Below are positions 34,214-47,100 of a stretch of 64,000 nt of DNA, piece by piece. How positions within the stretch are numbered: the stretch's first letter is position 1; the number at the start of each line of letters is the position of its first letter. Source of the stretch: Choristoneura fumiferana (Eukaryota; Arthropoda; Insecta; Lepidoptera; Tortricidae); NCBI RefSeq assembly GCF_025370935.1, contig NC_133472.1, positions 40,063,474-40,127,473 of the forward strand, read 5' to 3'. Below the pieces are notes generated by a model. It saw nothing but the letters and a program-made list of their open reading frames with translations, was not told where the DNA came from and did no database searches. Made by a program: the position numbers and the translations under genes.

Positions 34214-34679
34214 TGTGAATTATTCTTTCAACACTTGCTTATCTCATACGGCAAAGCTAATGCAAATTCAATTTTTGCCCAAATAAATTCACAACTGGCA
34301 AAAACGTGACAAACATGGCGTCTCTAGAACGTGTCAGAACAGAGCTTGGATGGATCTTCACACGTTTAATTTAACACTGATTTAACTTTTATCGTCCAAC
34401 TGAGCTGTTTTAAAACATTTGTATTTAAGTAAAAACATACATCATATGAACTTGATAGAAACTTGATAGAAATTAATAAAAACGGCGAATTTCACGTTAC
34501 CGCTCGACACGCGGTGTTGCAATATTCATCATTTTCAGTTAGTGTTGCCACCTTCTGCGGTTATTTAGTGATGCCAGCACATAAATTGACCACGCTTTGC
34601 GTTGCGAGGGTTGCGAGTGTACAGAAAACTATGCTCGTAGGAAGACGGCAAACCAAACACCTAAAGATAAGAGCGTTTT

Positions 34680-34735
34680 CACATTATCCGATCCGATATC
34701 GGACGACGGTATGATATTGGGGCAAGTAAAATGTA
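34680..34735 (+). mobile_element. MITE end, TTTTCACATTATCCGATCCG family
   Basis: GCGTTTTCACATTATCCGAT then CCGATATCGG matches the terminal repeats of the element at 63,885-63,985. Only one end is evident here, about 470 bp upstream of the Nup153 start. Confidence 0.5.
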
Positions 34736-34796
34736 TGAAATAGACTGGCCAGCGAAAGCTGTCCACGCGTTTTTTACGGAACTTTAATCTGGTGTC

Positions 34797-36086
34797 CTAC
34801 GAATAAATATTCTCTGGAAGCGTAACTGCTAGCAATGAACGCTTCGTTCGATTGTGATTCCATTTATAACATTTACGCAAACAAACAACAAGCGACAAGC
34901 GTGGGACGATCTTACAATGCGTGGATGGCATTATGCAGAATTAGACTAAAATAAATAGGCTTGTTTACGAGTTTATTTTTTTATTTAATGTTTTAAATAC
35001 AACAATGGAAATAAATAATCTTTGTTATAACAATTACAGCAGGTGGTGATAAAATCACTACATAAAATGTTCATTCTGATGCCGTTATTTGGTTTGAAAT
35101 TCAGAATAAAAGTTTGAACAAAATTAGAATAGTATAAAATTTGAACCGAGCCAGTACGGCGAGGGTGGATAGACACGTCGAGGAAAAAACGGGTTTAAAA
35201 CTAGTATTACACTCTGCTTTTCACTTCGATTGACACCTGATTACGAACGCCTTAAACGAAGATTTCAATATTACCAGTGCATACTAGAGCATAAAAAGTC
35301 ATTTTACGTCACCTAGATCCAGCATAAATACGAAGTTTACGAGCATGACAAGTGAAATAGTAGATTGTACAACAAGAGCATAAAACGAGCTATTTTACCG
35401 AAGACGTTCATATAGCCACCCGAGCCGGTACGGCGAGGGTCGATAAACACGTCTAGGGGAAAATGAGAAAAAATGCTTGAGTTTTGCACTCTGGTTTTCA
35501 CTTCGATTGCGAGGAGATGAAATAACGACAGTGGAAACATTGTTCACTTACTAAGTACCTTTTATTTTCTTCTGGCTTTGCCGCATGTTATAAACTCGCA
35601 CTCGTATCTCAATGGCCCTTATCATGATACAGTTGCATTAAACACTATTGTAATACTTAATGCATAATATCATCCTACAGACTAGAAAAATATATATATT
35701 TTATTGGAGCAAATCACGTGAGAGTTATTATAATCCATAGAAAAATAATCTTAGTTACATGTTGCATAACACTTTCCAGGGCCGCCAAGTATGGTGTTTT
35801 AAATATTTATTTACTTACATATGAAAGGTGAGTCCTGTGTTTTTCATATCTGAGTGGCTTCTGCACCACTTCACACAACAAGATGGCATATTTTTTAAAT
35901 TGATTCGAGCCTAAACGCAATCACAAACTTGATCGAAATTTTCCACGGAGCTACTGCACGACTCAAGTTTTACGGCCGAACTGGCGCGACGCGCGGTAGA
36001 TATTTTAAACCCCGCCCGTCGCGGTAGACATTCCGCGGAATGGTTATTCGGGTTTAGTTACGTTTCCAGAGAATATTTATTCGTAG
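34797..36086. mobile_element. 1.29-kb segment bounded by 31-bp inverted repeats
   Basis: The left repeat 34,797-34,827 (CTACGAATAAATATTCTCTG ...) and the right repeat 36,056-36,086 are reverse complements with one mismatch. Inside are two tandem-like blocks sharing the TACGGCGAGGGTGGATAGAC motif. No transposase is visible. It lies upstream of Nup153. Confidence 0.55.
35290..35560 (-). repeat. Dispersed repeat shared with 50,405-50,600
   Basis: The motifs GTAGATTGTACAACAAGAGC, ATAAAACGAGC, GTACGGCGAGGG and TTTTCACTTCGATTGCGAG occur in the same order at 50,405-50,600, and some near 35,098-35,245 and 15,813. Class unknown. The strand label is arbitrary. Confidence 0.5.
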
Positions 36087-36596
36087 CTGGTATAATTTTT
36101 GAGTGTCAAAATTGTTATATCGTCATCTCTTATAAGTCTGTGATATCGCCATTCTAGCCCGGCTTAGATAATTTTGTTACTTCTGCTTAAGAAATAAATA
36201 AATTATTTTTTGTTTGATTCAACCTACCATCCTCAAAATCCAAATGTTATAAGATTATGTTAGAATTCAAATGTTACAAGATATATTCAATGCCAATCTG
36301 GTCCAAATGGTCCAAAAATTTATGCGTCTGGACTGTAGGTACGTAAATGGGCACTGACAAAAGTCATAAAATTTACCAAGGGACTCCTAAAGTGCATCAT
36401 CAACTTTCACTCATTACTACATGAATTTTGATGCAGCTTGAAGTCCCGAGTATAAATTAATATCTGGAAATTTTTAATTATATCTAAGTATCAACATCGT
36501 TTAAACAGTGTACTTCAATCAAGCATACGGCAAGTGTTGTCGGCTTTTTTTTTTTTTATTTGACGCGGTTTCTCGTGGACAGCCAATGGATAGCTG

Positions 36597-36715
36597 GGCT
36601 ACTACGAAACTCAAAACTCTGAAGTTCGTGTCGTGCGGTCCCTCTGGCACTTGTACTATTTAATACGAGAGCGAGAGGGATGGTACGATACGAACTTCGA
36701 GTTTCGTGTTTCGGC
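36597..36715. mobile_element. Palindromic MITE, CTACTACGAAATTCG family (tandem pair, first)
   Basis: The unit runs from GGGCTACTACGAAACTC to the trimmed end GTTTCGTGTTTCGGCAG. The arms pair through GAAGTTCGTGTCGTGCGGTC and GATGGTACGATACGAACTTC. The next copy starts two bases later. Confidence 0.8.
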
Positions 36716-36716
36716 A

Positions 36717-36845
36717 GGGCTACTACGAAATTCGTCAATCGAAGTTCGTGTCGTTCGATCCCTCTGACACTTTTAACTATTTAATACGAGAGCGAGAGAG
36801 ACGGTACTATACGAACTTCGATTTTCGAATTTTGGAGTGGAGCCC
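36717..36845. mobile_element. Palindromic MITE, CTACTACGAAATTCG family (tandem pair, second)
   Basis: A head-to-tail second copy, GGGCTACTACGAAATTCG to the diverged end GAATTTTGGAGTGGAGCCCT. Tandem pairing is unusual for this family in the window. Confidence 0.8.
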
Positions 36846-36995
36846 TCCAAAGAGGTAGCCCTCTAACAGCGCGAAAGTAAAATTTCAACGTTGGGGGTAC
36901 AGCGCCATCTATCGGCAATATAGGCTATAACTAAAAGTATGTGTGTTGATGTTGATGGTTTTTCAGAGGTACTTCTTTATTACAAGTATTATATT

Positions 36996-37105
36996 ACACA
37001 ACAAGCGTGCATAAAGATCTGATACGACTCTATTTCTAGGGCCGGAAGGACGTGTCAGATATTTTTGCACGCTCCGCTGTGGCAGATATTAATGTTGGCG
37101 ACTGT
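36996..37105. mobile_element. Partial MITE, ACAGTCACCAGCACC family
   Basis: This copy lacks its left terminus; it begins ACACAACAAGCGTGCATAAA and ends GTTGGCGACTGT, matching 43,076-43,208 in inverted sense. Confidence 0.65.
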
Positions 37106-37230
37106 ACTGACCATTCAAAGTTGAACATTGCCCGGATGTCATTCAACGGCATTTTAGTTATACTGCGGCAGCTTTGCACTTGACTACATACAATACAAAG
37201 CAGAAAGTTTGGGACTTATTATGACCATAC

Positions 37231-37835
37231 CATACCCCGGGACTTTCGGGGCACCGATGCTTGACATTAGCCAAAGAGTAGGTATCGAGTTAAAAAATAG
37301 AGTGCACTCTAGCTGGTTTCTACCTAATAAACAATTGATCAATAAGAAAAAGAAATACATGATATTTAAAACTCAAAAAATATAAAATTTCCTAAGATGA
37401 AATTGTTTCACTCTTAATCAAAAAAAAAAAAAAAAAAGAAAAGATTTTTAATAAATTGAAGTTGGTTTTAAATAAGAATTTTGGCTATAGCACACTAAAC
37501 ATCTTGAACAAATTGTTACAAGGCAATGAAAAATCATTCAGTGGGTTAAAATGGATATTTACAGCAAGAGACCGCTGCTTAACTGTTCCAAAGAAAAGAT
37601 ATTAATAATTTATTTCGAAAATCATGTCAACTACTAAATTTACTGCAGGTAATTAACGTTTTTATTATTATCTCATAACATAAGCCTTGGTACTAAACCT
37701 AAAATACTAGTATAATTTACGATTCGCAGTGAGGTAATTATTCATTAGGCATAATATGATGTTTTGTCAGAATAACCTATCTATTAATGTCTACTCTTTA
37801 GGAAATTGTTTGTGCCCCGAAAGTCCCGGGGTATG
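37231..37835. mobile_element. 605-bp element with perfect 24-bp terminal inverted repeats
   Basis: The left terminus 37,231-37,254 begins CATACCCCGGGACTTTCGGG and is the exact reverse complement of 37,812-37,835. Sub-terminal blocks AAAGAGTAG and CTACTCTTT are also inverted. The interior is AT-rich with no open frame, which fits a non-autonomous DNA transposon; I cannot assign a superfamily. Confidence 0.75.
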
Positions 37836-38553
37836 ATTGTGACCAGTGTTTTGTTTTGCTAAGATTTTACTTACTAGCTTTTGCCTGCAACTCCCACAAA
37901 AATTCATGATGTAAGGTGAAACAACTAAGTAAATGATGCAGTATAACATCTTTATTTATTTGAAAAATTACTTAAGTCTCACGTCAATACTGGTATTGGT
38001 ACACCTGGCATTTACTTAAGTTTTAGAGTTGTTTAAACCTTTACTTTACACATGGGTGGATCCTATGAATAAATGTAATTTTTTGTTCATATGGTGGATC
38101 CACTATTTCTTGTTGTTATTCTGTCACATTATATTAGATGCTGCAAGATGTTTATTAGATGACCAATTATAAAAGGGGCTTAAAATTACCATAAAAATGC
38201 ATGTTTGGCAGTAGGTAAAAGGGTAGAAGGTAATTATAGCAACAAGTGGACAAGAAAAAGTTGATTGACCCTTATATTATAAAATAACGGCAATATTTAA
38301 TAGTTTGTAATATCTGACACAACATAGTGTTATGAAAATAAAATTGAATTGAATATCACTATAAAAATAACTAGTAATTTAATTAAATTTACAGCAGGTT
38401 TCAATGAGTTAGCAAAGCCAATGTGGGGCATAATTTTTAAACGAAGCTTAGTAATATGCCTGTGGTAAACAGTCCCCCTATCTATTTGCCAAATTCTTAA
38501 TATTCACTTTTTCACACAGATTTCATACAAAGACAATTTATAAAATATTTTTT

Positions 38554-38998
38554 TTACTTAGGTATATATGCTCTTTCAATTCTAACATCATCAACGGGGC
38601 AGTCATTTTTGTCACATTCAACTAAACCTATTCTCTTTACTACCGCCATTCCGCTCTGAACTCTACCAAATATGGTGTGTTTTCCGTCTAACCACTGTGT
38701 CGGCGCTAATGTTACAAAGAACTGCGAGCCGTTTGTATCTGGCCCAGCGTTGGCCATAGATAATATACCAGCTCCAGTATGTTTTAAATCCGAGGTTATT
38801 TCATCATCAAATGTTGGTCCGTAGATTGATTGTCCACCTTTTCCTGTGCCCGTAGGATCTCCGCCTTGGATCATGAAGTCCCTAATAACTCTATGGAACT
38901 TTGTGTTGTTATAGTAACCTCTTCTAATGAGCTCCATGAAGTTTCTGCAGGTAAGTGGAGCATGCTTCCAATACATTTCTACGACCACGCTGCCCATA
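38554..38998 (-). CDS. PPIL1: PPIL1 coding exon 2
   Basis: The exon carries nearly the whole cyclophilin domain, begins after acceptor CATCTTGCAG and ends with TAA at 38,556-38,554. Confidence 0.96.
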
Positions 38999-39148
38999 CT
39001 GCAAGATGAGACAGAATTAAGTGTTACATTGTTTATTTTTCACACATAAATGAGCATATCAGTGTTAAAATACTTACGATGTTTCTATGACAGCGACCGG
39101 TGGTTGCCATGATTTATCAGGAATACCAGCATTTGAATAGCCCAGCAT
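38554..39148 (-). CDS. PPIL1: PPIL1, spliceosomal peptidyl-prolyl isomerase
   Basis: A cyclophilin-type cis-trans prolyl isomerase of 171 residues in two exons (39,148-39,078 and 38,998-38,554), joined at TC/TATGGG with donor GTAAG and acceptor CATCTTGCAG. The family works in activated spliceosomes and binds SKIP/SNW1. Residues 1-24 read MLGYSNAGIPDKSWQPPVAV then IETS, matching the PPIL1 type (PDSWQPP in the human protein). The cyclophilin fold fills residues about 22-171. Active-site residues are present: Arg60 in FHRVIRDFM, Phe65 and Gln68 in the same block, QFFVTL near 116-121, Trp126 and His131 in WLDGKHTIFGRV. Length equals the usual single-domain PPIL1. Taking the Met inside exon 2 as start would lose the first strand of the fold. 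It is divergent from the RhoGAP gene 1.9 kb away. Confidence 0.96.
39078..39148 (-). CDS. PPIL1: PPIL1 coding exon 1
   Basis: The start ATG is at 39,148-39,146 in the context CAACCATG; the exon has 71 bp and ends ACATC then GTAAG. It encodes the SWQPP motif that identifies PPIL1 among cyclophilins. Confidence 0.93.
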
Positions 39149-39899
39149 GGTTGATCAGATAATTTGATAAATCTTTATTTTATTTCGCACGCTACACTAC
39201 TATTTGTAAAGTTGCTGGCGTCAAAAAAAAAGAAAGCTGTGCTAGCTCAACACCTGGTAGTTGTTTGGCTTTGGCTGGCCGCTGGCTTGACGTAGGAAAT
39301 GTAATGACAATGACATATGATTTGACGCTTAGCTTACACCATCCATAGTGCTTTCTCTATAGGTACTCTAAATACTCTTTGGTGCTTACACTACCACAGA
39401 CTATGAGTAAGTATCTCTTTGGAGTTGCTTTGGAGGAGCTTTGGAGTCTTTTTTGGAGTGGAGTAAGTATAAGTAAGGCATAAAAATTGAAAATGGAAAA
39501 TTATATTCGTTTGTGAGACAGATGAAAACGCTAGACATAAATATTTTCATTGGTATGGTACTGGAAGTACATAAAGTGTTTGCCATATGGTATCACTAGA
39601 ATACTTTTCATTTCACATAGCTTGGGTACGGTATTGGACGTACTACCCATGGGTACGGTACTTTGAGTATTTATCTAGAATAGAATAGAAAGGTACGGTG
39701 GCACATGTCATTATGCAAAATTTAAATTCGAATCGATATTTTGTGATTTTCGATTAAATATGCTAAGGATGTGTAATCGTGATATTTTGTAGTGTGTAGT
39801 TTATAGTAATAGTGATAGTTTGTATTTTTAACTAGTTTTTGCCTGCCTGTGGAATGGAAAAAAAACAAATGTCACCGTACACAAGTTATCCGTAAAGTA

Positions 39900-40041
39900 T
39901 TATACGAAATTCAAAGTTCGGTCGTCCGATACGAACATCGAATTTCGTATCGTACCGTCCCTCTCGCTCTCGTATTAAATAGCATATGTGTCAGAGGGAC
40001 CGCACGACACGAACTCCGTGTTACGATTTTCGTGGTAGCCC
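39900..40041. mobile_element. Palindromic MITE, CTACTACGAAATTCG family
   Basis: A slightly rearranged copy with GAACATCGAATTTCGTATCG and GACCGCACGACACGAACTCC arms, ending GTGGTAGCCCT. It lies between the divergent PPIL1 and RhoGAP starts. Confidence 0.7.
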
Positions 40042-40138
40042 TGCTGCAGAGACGTTACGCAATAGCCAATGAGGTTGGAGGTAGGGTAGGAGAGTATCGT
40101 TTTGTTGGCATATTGGCAACGCCACAGCTACAGCAGCA

Positions 40139-40250
40139 GGGCTACTACGTAACTCGAAACTCGAAGTTCGTATCGTGCCGTCCCTCTCGCTCGCGTATTA
40201 ATTAGTATAAGTGTCAGAGGGACGGCACTACACGAACTTCGTAGTAGCCC
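40139..40250. mobile_element. Palindromic MITE, CTACTACGAAATTCG family
   Basis: The unit runs from GGGCTACTACGTAACTCG to CGAACTTCGTAGTAGCCC, with complementary arms around CGCGTATTAATTAGTATAAG. Confidence 0.8.
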
Positions 40251-40540
40251 TGAAGGGCTACTAAATAACAAATTTATTTATAAACAAGCAAATAATATAC
40301 ACAATAATTAACAGAAATAAATAAAAAAAGAACTAAAAGTAACTTACTCTAATCCTAAAAATCTATATTTACAAATTTCACCCAAGTCGATGCTATTGTG
40401 CAGGGTGCCCGCCCATAAGGCATGGCTGCGTTTCCTCGTTGTATGTCAATGCCAATACGTTGACCGAGGAAAGAGCCAGCCCTCTGACACTTATACTATT
40501 TAATACTTCGAGTTTCTAGTTTCGTAGTAGCCCAACAGCA

Positions 40541-40668
40541 GGGCTACTATGAAACTCGATACTCGAAGTTCGTGTCGTGCAGTCCCTCTGACACTTATAC
40601 TATTCAATACGAGAGCGAGAGGGGCGGTACGACACGAACTTCGATTTTCGAACTTCGGAGTATGCCCT
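40541..40668. mobile_element. Palindromic MITE, CTACTACGAAATTCG family
   Basis: GGGCTACTATGAAACTCGAT at the left pairs with TTCGATTTTCGAACTTCGGA at the right. A terminal fragment of another copy (40,485-40,533) lies just before it, making this the densest cluster of the family. Confidence 0.8.
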
Positions 40669-41071
40669 CAGTATGTACCTAGATATGGTTGTTGATGACA
40701 AACAAACTACCAATGTTGCCATTTTTTATGAACAAGCTTCTCCCTATGTTTGACGTAAATAAAGAAAAGAAAGAAAAAAGTTGCTTGTGTTAGTGATCCT
40801 CAGTGTCTAATCGGGCGTTAATATTTGCTTAGGTAATTCCCTACCCACTTTGTGTTTTTCAAATTATATAGTAATGCGATGTATTTCCACAGTCCATTGG
40901 CCGTTAAGACAGTGTTTCAAGAGCGCCACAGTCCTTGATTAACTAGTGTCGTAATGAGAGTGGAGAGGAAGTGACATTACAGTACATAACATTACCAACA
41001 GTTTTCTCTTAAATTTTTACGTATATAGCTGATAACGCAAGGGCTCTTGGGGGGCATTTCGACAAGCCGAC

Positions 41072-41120
41072 ATGGAGTCAGAATATCAGCCGAAGCTGGG
41101 TCCCGTGCGGGCCTTCCAAG
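41072..41120 (+). CDS. RhoGAP68F: RhoGAP68F coding exon 1
   Basis: The start ATG at 41,072 encodes MESEYQPKLGPVRAFQ and the donor is CAAG then GTACGT. No family signature, but phase and splice sites connect cleanly to exon 2. Confidence 0.75.
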
Positions 41121-44100
41121 GTACGTATCGATCGATGCGTAGGTAGTTTGATTAAGGTAAACATTAAATCATTTGCTACGTACGCAGTTTTGCACGGGAA
41201 CTCCGAGGCGGACGAGTCGTTTACCAGTCTGTCGGAGTACCACGACTACGAGCCGCGACTGGAGTTTGACGACTCTGAACTCACCCAACCCATACCGACC
41301 GACGGTCTTGGTAAGTTGTTCAGAATATCACGCTTCCATGCTCATTGCGTCCATAACATTGATAAACAAACTTGTTGAAACTGTAAACAGCTACTTGGTA
41401 CCTTCTGGAACCTAGAGAAAAAACTTGACCTAGAACGCAGGTCAAGTTTCTTGATTATTCTCTATTCTTTGTTTACTTATTTATATGTCCTTGGTCTAAT
41501 GCATAGATATAAATAAAACAATAAATTTAAACAAGCAAAAACCCAACCAAAAGCTGTGGTGGCCTAGTGGTTTGACCTATCGCCTCTTAAGCAGAGGGTC
41601 GTGGGTTCGAACCCCGGCTTGCACTTCTGAGTTTTTCGAAATTCATGTGCGGAATTATATTTGAAATTTACCACGAGTGCGGTGAAGGAAAACATCGTGA
41701 GGAAACCTGCACAACCTGCGAAGCAATTCAATGGTGCGTGTGAAGTTCCCAATCCGCACTGGGCCCGCGTGGGAACTATGGCCCAAGCCCTCTTGTTCTG
41801 AGAGGAGGCCTGTGCCCAGCAGTGGGACGTATATAGGCTGAGATGATGATGATGATGAAAAACCCGACTGCCTTGAAAAGTACTAAAGAGAAGAAAACAA
41901 GTCTAGTGGGCTGGAACTTTGTTAAGTAGCTGAATTAAAGTTCAACAGTCGGGATCCATTAGGTAAGAATTTTTGAGTGTCATGATTAATTTTTTTTTAT
42001 TTTAAGCTTATGCTTGTTAAAAATATAAAATCTCTTTATATTTTAAATTAATATTATGATTTTTGAACGTAGTAAAATGAAATTATGCTAAATGATTGTA
42101 TGACGATTGGACGGCACCCAAAAAAACCGCATCAGAATCGATCAATCCGTTTGAGAGCTACGATGCCACAGACAGACCTTGGCGTCTAACTTATAACATC
42201 CCTCTTTTTGCGTTGGTGGTTAAAAAAAGGTCTCTAATCAAAGGCACTTCACATTTTCAGTTGCTAGTATATGCATATATAAATTCATTTAAAATTTGGA
42301 TCTATTAACGCATTGCATCTCGCCATGCTGGATGGAGATATAATAAATTGAAAAGCAAGAGGTGCGCCGCCATGAGGACTTTTTTTATTTTTTTTAAAGT
42401 AGACGAATGTTGACGCTATATTATTTTGGCTATATTTTTAAGCCCCAAAGTAATTATTTAATTTATTTTTTACCAAGTTTACAATGAAGTCAGAGAAAAC
42501 TGGGAACCTCTATCAGGTGAGACTAAGTTTTTATTGCAACGTCTGAGACCCCGGCTTGGGCTAAAAATTCCAAATTTCCTTTATTGGCTGAGTTTTGGCT
42601 GTTTTATTTTCTTTAAAAATAACCTGGCTTCCTAATTTTTATTATTATTTAAACTACCATTAAGACTACCATTTTATTAGTGTACTTTCACACGTCAACA
42701 CAAAAATTAATACAGTGACAATGTGAAGCCCCAGGTAGTCATTAGTAAATCATTTCATGAATGATATCAAAGCTGTTAGGAATATAAATGTCTCTATACT
42801 TGGTTTGAATAGGTATTTAACTAAATGTAAACAAACTACAGCTAAACATTTTACTTATCTATCATTGTATTGTAATACAAACTGGACTAGTGTATTTCAG
42901 TACAGAAGTGTAAATGTTTAGACAGTTTAATGGGGGAATTTCAATATGTAAGACACCAATTGACATTGTTTTGTTTACATTTAGTTAATACCTATCCAAA
43001 CCAAGTATAGTTGTCTATTATTTGACATTGATGTGTCCCACTGTTAGCTTTCAAGTTCAACCACTAGTATTATGTACAGTCACCAGCATTAATATCTGCC
43101 ACAGCGGAGCCTGCAAAAATATCTGACACATCCTTCCGGCCCTAGAAATAGAGTCGTATCAGATATTTATGCGCGCTTGTTGTGTCAGATGTTGGTGCTG
43201 GTGACTGTACATAACAATTTCTCTCCATGATGAATAAATCATTGATTCTAATAAACACTTTTTAAAATCAGTAGAGGGAATGCGGTGTGGAAAATTTAAA
43301 CAATACATTCTAGTAGGTTCCAGAACTCAAAATATTTTTGATAACAAAAAAATCTTTTTAATTTTGTTTTAATGTGGCTCTGTCCATCGGAGATCAATTT
43401 TGTCAGTGTCTAGTGGGTTTTGTCTTTGTATGGCAACATTCTTTTCATTATTTTCATTCTTCTTGCTGACTGTACTACATATGCATACCAAATTTCAAGT
43501 CGATGCCATTAACCGTTTAAGAGTTCCGTCCTGTGGAGACGCTCCTGGCCGGACTACCAGGATGTCACTACCAGATCATTGTATTGTCACGCAATTTACA
43601 TAAGTATACCAAATTTCAAGTCAATACAACCACTGGAAGTTGGTCGAATTTAACTTACAAGATTTGATTACAGACAGACTGACAGACAACGGGACAGGTG
43701 AACCTAAATAAAATCTTGTAAAATAAGCTATATTCCTTACATTTACAAGTATTATTGTACATAGTGTACAAGAAAGTAGTTTTGTGTATCTGTCACATAT
43801 GTGTACAGTCAAGGGCAAAAACATGTATATGCTTTAGTACCTTGTCTATTTTCGTCATATTTGAACTGCCATAAATATGAACTGTCACAGTGGTTAAAGT
43901 GACAAGGTACTTTTGAACAATATCAAGCTTTCTCTTGCATTGGTGACATATTTAAAGTATTCTTAATTTATGGTTTATTTATTTTTATAATAAAACTGAT
44001 TATAGTTATCAAGAGACTCCATATCTTTGGCTGACGAGTTCAGTTTTATGTGTGATGTTTAAGTATACATAATTATATTTACCAGTGTTAAACCCTCTGA

Positions 44101-47100
44101 ATACCAGTGTAGTGGGTTGCAAGGGATAGTAATAATCAAGATAATTATTGTAACAGTTACAAACTGATAACTATCAATCATTCCTAGAGCTAATAGAGTA
44201 ATACTACGTATATCCAAGTAGCTACTAAGTAAACTGAAACATTTTTATTAAGAAAAGGAAAAATTAATAATTAATAAAATTATGTGTGTGTGTGTGTGTG
44301 TGTGTGTAAATGTGTGAGTGCGCGTGTGAGTGTGTGTATGTATCTATGGGTGTAAAAGTTTCTGAGTCTATATGGGTGACAGTGTATGTGCAGGTACGTT
44401 AAAGAGAAATGTTGCTGTCTTAAGTCAGAAGATACTCGGTATCATCATAATCGAGTTTTTGCAACCACTGTGAGACTTTCTTTTTCATTTGAAACCTACT
44501 TAATCTAATTATTTTTAAAACATTATTTATCTTATTATAAAGAAATGAGCTAGTGATTTGGAATTGTCTCGAAGCAAATTTAGTTTTATGGGGTATGGGA
44601 GGGCAAATTCTGTAATGATTTCTTTTAGTAAGATCTGGTTGCCGTACTTGCGCGTGCCTGCGCAAAATGGAGCCCGCGAGAAATTCCGCCCAAACATAAT
44701 CAACCTGTGCATTTGATTGAGTGACAAGATATTTTAACACTTTCTGTCAAGTGACCCGTTGTTTGTCACATTTGTCATAACCGTCAACGATTGGCGGGAA
44801 AACTTTTAGTAAGCATTATGTGCCTTTGACATTTATGTATCTGATGTATCTAGTTACTCGTGACAGTAAAATAAGTTTTAATCACTGACTATTAATTATC
44901 TCTAGGTGGTAGGACCTTGTGCAAGGTCCGCCCGGATTGCTACCACCATCTTGCTCGCTAATCCTGCCGTGAAGCAGCAGTGCTTGCACTGTTGTGTTTC
45001 AGCGTGGAGAGTAAGACAGCCGGTGAAATTACTGGCACGTGAGGTATCCCATCTTAGGCCTCTAGGTTGGCAACGTGTCTGCAATACCCCTGGTGTTGCA
45101 GATGTTTATGGGCGGTGGTGATCTCTTACCATCAGGAGACCCACTTGCTCGTATGCCATCCAGTCAAATAAAAAAAAAATCTCATTAACATTATGTTTTA
45201 ACGCAGTAAAGTTGATTCTCTAATTATCTCCAAAACATAACAAACTTTTACATATACGGTACTTAAGTCTACGCCTGCTGGGCATCAACAGTAATCACAG
45301 CTCGACAAGGGTGAACTATTATTCTTATGTTGTCATTACTGTTGTGTGTATAAGTATAATATAAATGCGATTAGGTGGAATGCTACTGGTTACTAAGGGC
45401 GCTCGCCCATTGCGACTTTTTGTAGCGATGCTGTCGCGCGTTTTGTAAATGCTCGACTAACTCGCTACTAACGCGCGTTAGTCGCATTGGCAACGCGCTA
45501 CAGAAGCGATGCTAACTAGACATGGGTAATCTCAACTCCGCGAAGTGATCTGACTCACTAGATCCAGCTCCGGTGTCGGTACCGAATCCGCTTATTGAAT
45601 CCGACTCCTTTATTGACTCCGGTTCTTTCGAGCGATTATTAATTTATCTATGGCCGATGCGGCGCGGCTCGGTTCGGTAGGTACCAAGGTCAATGTACTG
45701 AACTGAACTGAAGTACCGATTCGTTTCGTCCTTTTAATGTTGAAAAATTCTAAATTGTGTATTTTTTAAAGAACTATGAGCTACTTAAGAACCTACTAGT
45801 TTTCTGTTTGATTATTTGAAGCTTGAAAACAGTGTTAAATATGCGTCGCCCGCTCCGGTCATATTATATTGTGTTTTAATTCTATCTTATTTCTTTCCAA
45901 TGTAACCGAGCGAGAAGTCCGTCCGAGTGCCGACGTAGGTACCGGCTCACTCAGCGCCCGACCAAACGTACTAAGATCCGATCCGATCCGATCCGAGCCG
46001 AGAGTGATAGCGGAGCGAGTGAGTGTGACGGCGATCACGAGCCACTCGATCCGGCCGGACTTGGTCGGAGTTAGTAACTCCGGAGTCGATAAGATTTGAA
46101 AGGAGTCATTAAGGGATTCGGATCCGGTTGAGGATCTGACTCTTTTGAATCTTCAGATCCGGATTTACCCATCTCTAATGCTAACGCGCGACGATTTCGG
46201 ACGACATCGTGGAGAGAACGGAGGAAGGGTGTGAAGGGAGGGAGGGAGAAGCGCGTTTGCATCGCGACTGAATCGTAGTTATGTGGGCGACGGCACACAG
46301 CTATCGACCGCATCGCGACTACCTATGCGAACGCGCGACAGCATCGCTGCTGCATCGCTACAAAGAGTCGCCGTGGGCGAGCGGCCTAAAGCAGCAACAT
46401 GTTTCCTGTTCATATCAGTCTTATCACAATTATGTTATTTATGCGGCTTGAATGCCCAGTAGGGCCACTACGAAATTCGAAATTAGAAGTTCGTATCGTA
46501 CCATCCCTCTCACTCTCGTATGGAATAATGTTAGCGTCAGCGGGACGGTACGATACGAACTTCGATTTGCGAATTACGTAGTAGCCCTACTGTCCTTTCA
46601 TACAAACTGCTTGTCGCCTTAATTTTTTTTTCTGTTTGTCTCTTTGGAATTTGTATGCATAAGCATAATAAAATAATTATTATGATATTAAAGAATTCAA
46701 TAGTACTCCCAAAGGAAAAACTGAATTTCAAATGGTTTCCTTAAATACTTTCCTGTTAACAAATACAACTACTAGTATAAAAACTTATTGCGTCATGAAG
46801 TCGTTATTATAAGTGATTCACAATGCACAATGCTTACTGAAATAGGTATGTCATCATCCCAGCCTATATACGACCCACTGCTGGGCACAGGCCTCCTCTC
46901 AGAACAAGAGGGCTTGGGCCATAGTTCCCACGCGGGCCCAGTGCGGAACCACACACATTGAATTGCTTCGCAGATTTGTGCAGGTTTCCTCACGATGTTT
47001 TCCTTCACCGCAAAGCTCGTGGTAAATTTCAAATGTAATTCCGCACATGAATTTCGAAAAACTCAGAGGTGCGAGCCGGGGTTTGAACCCACGACCCTCT

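Noticed and set aside
45869..46313. Open frames of 76 and 80 codons
   Set aside because: They fall inside the nested hAT-like and Harbinger-like elements and have low-complexity composition.
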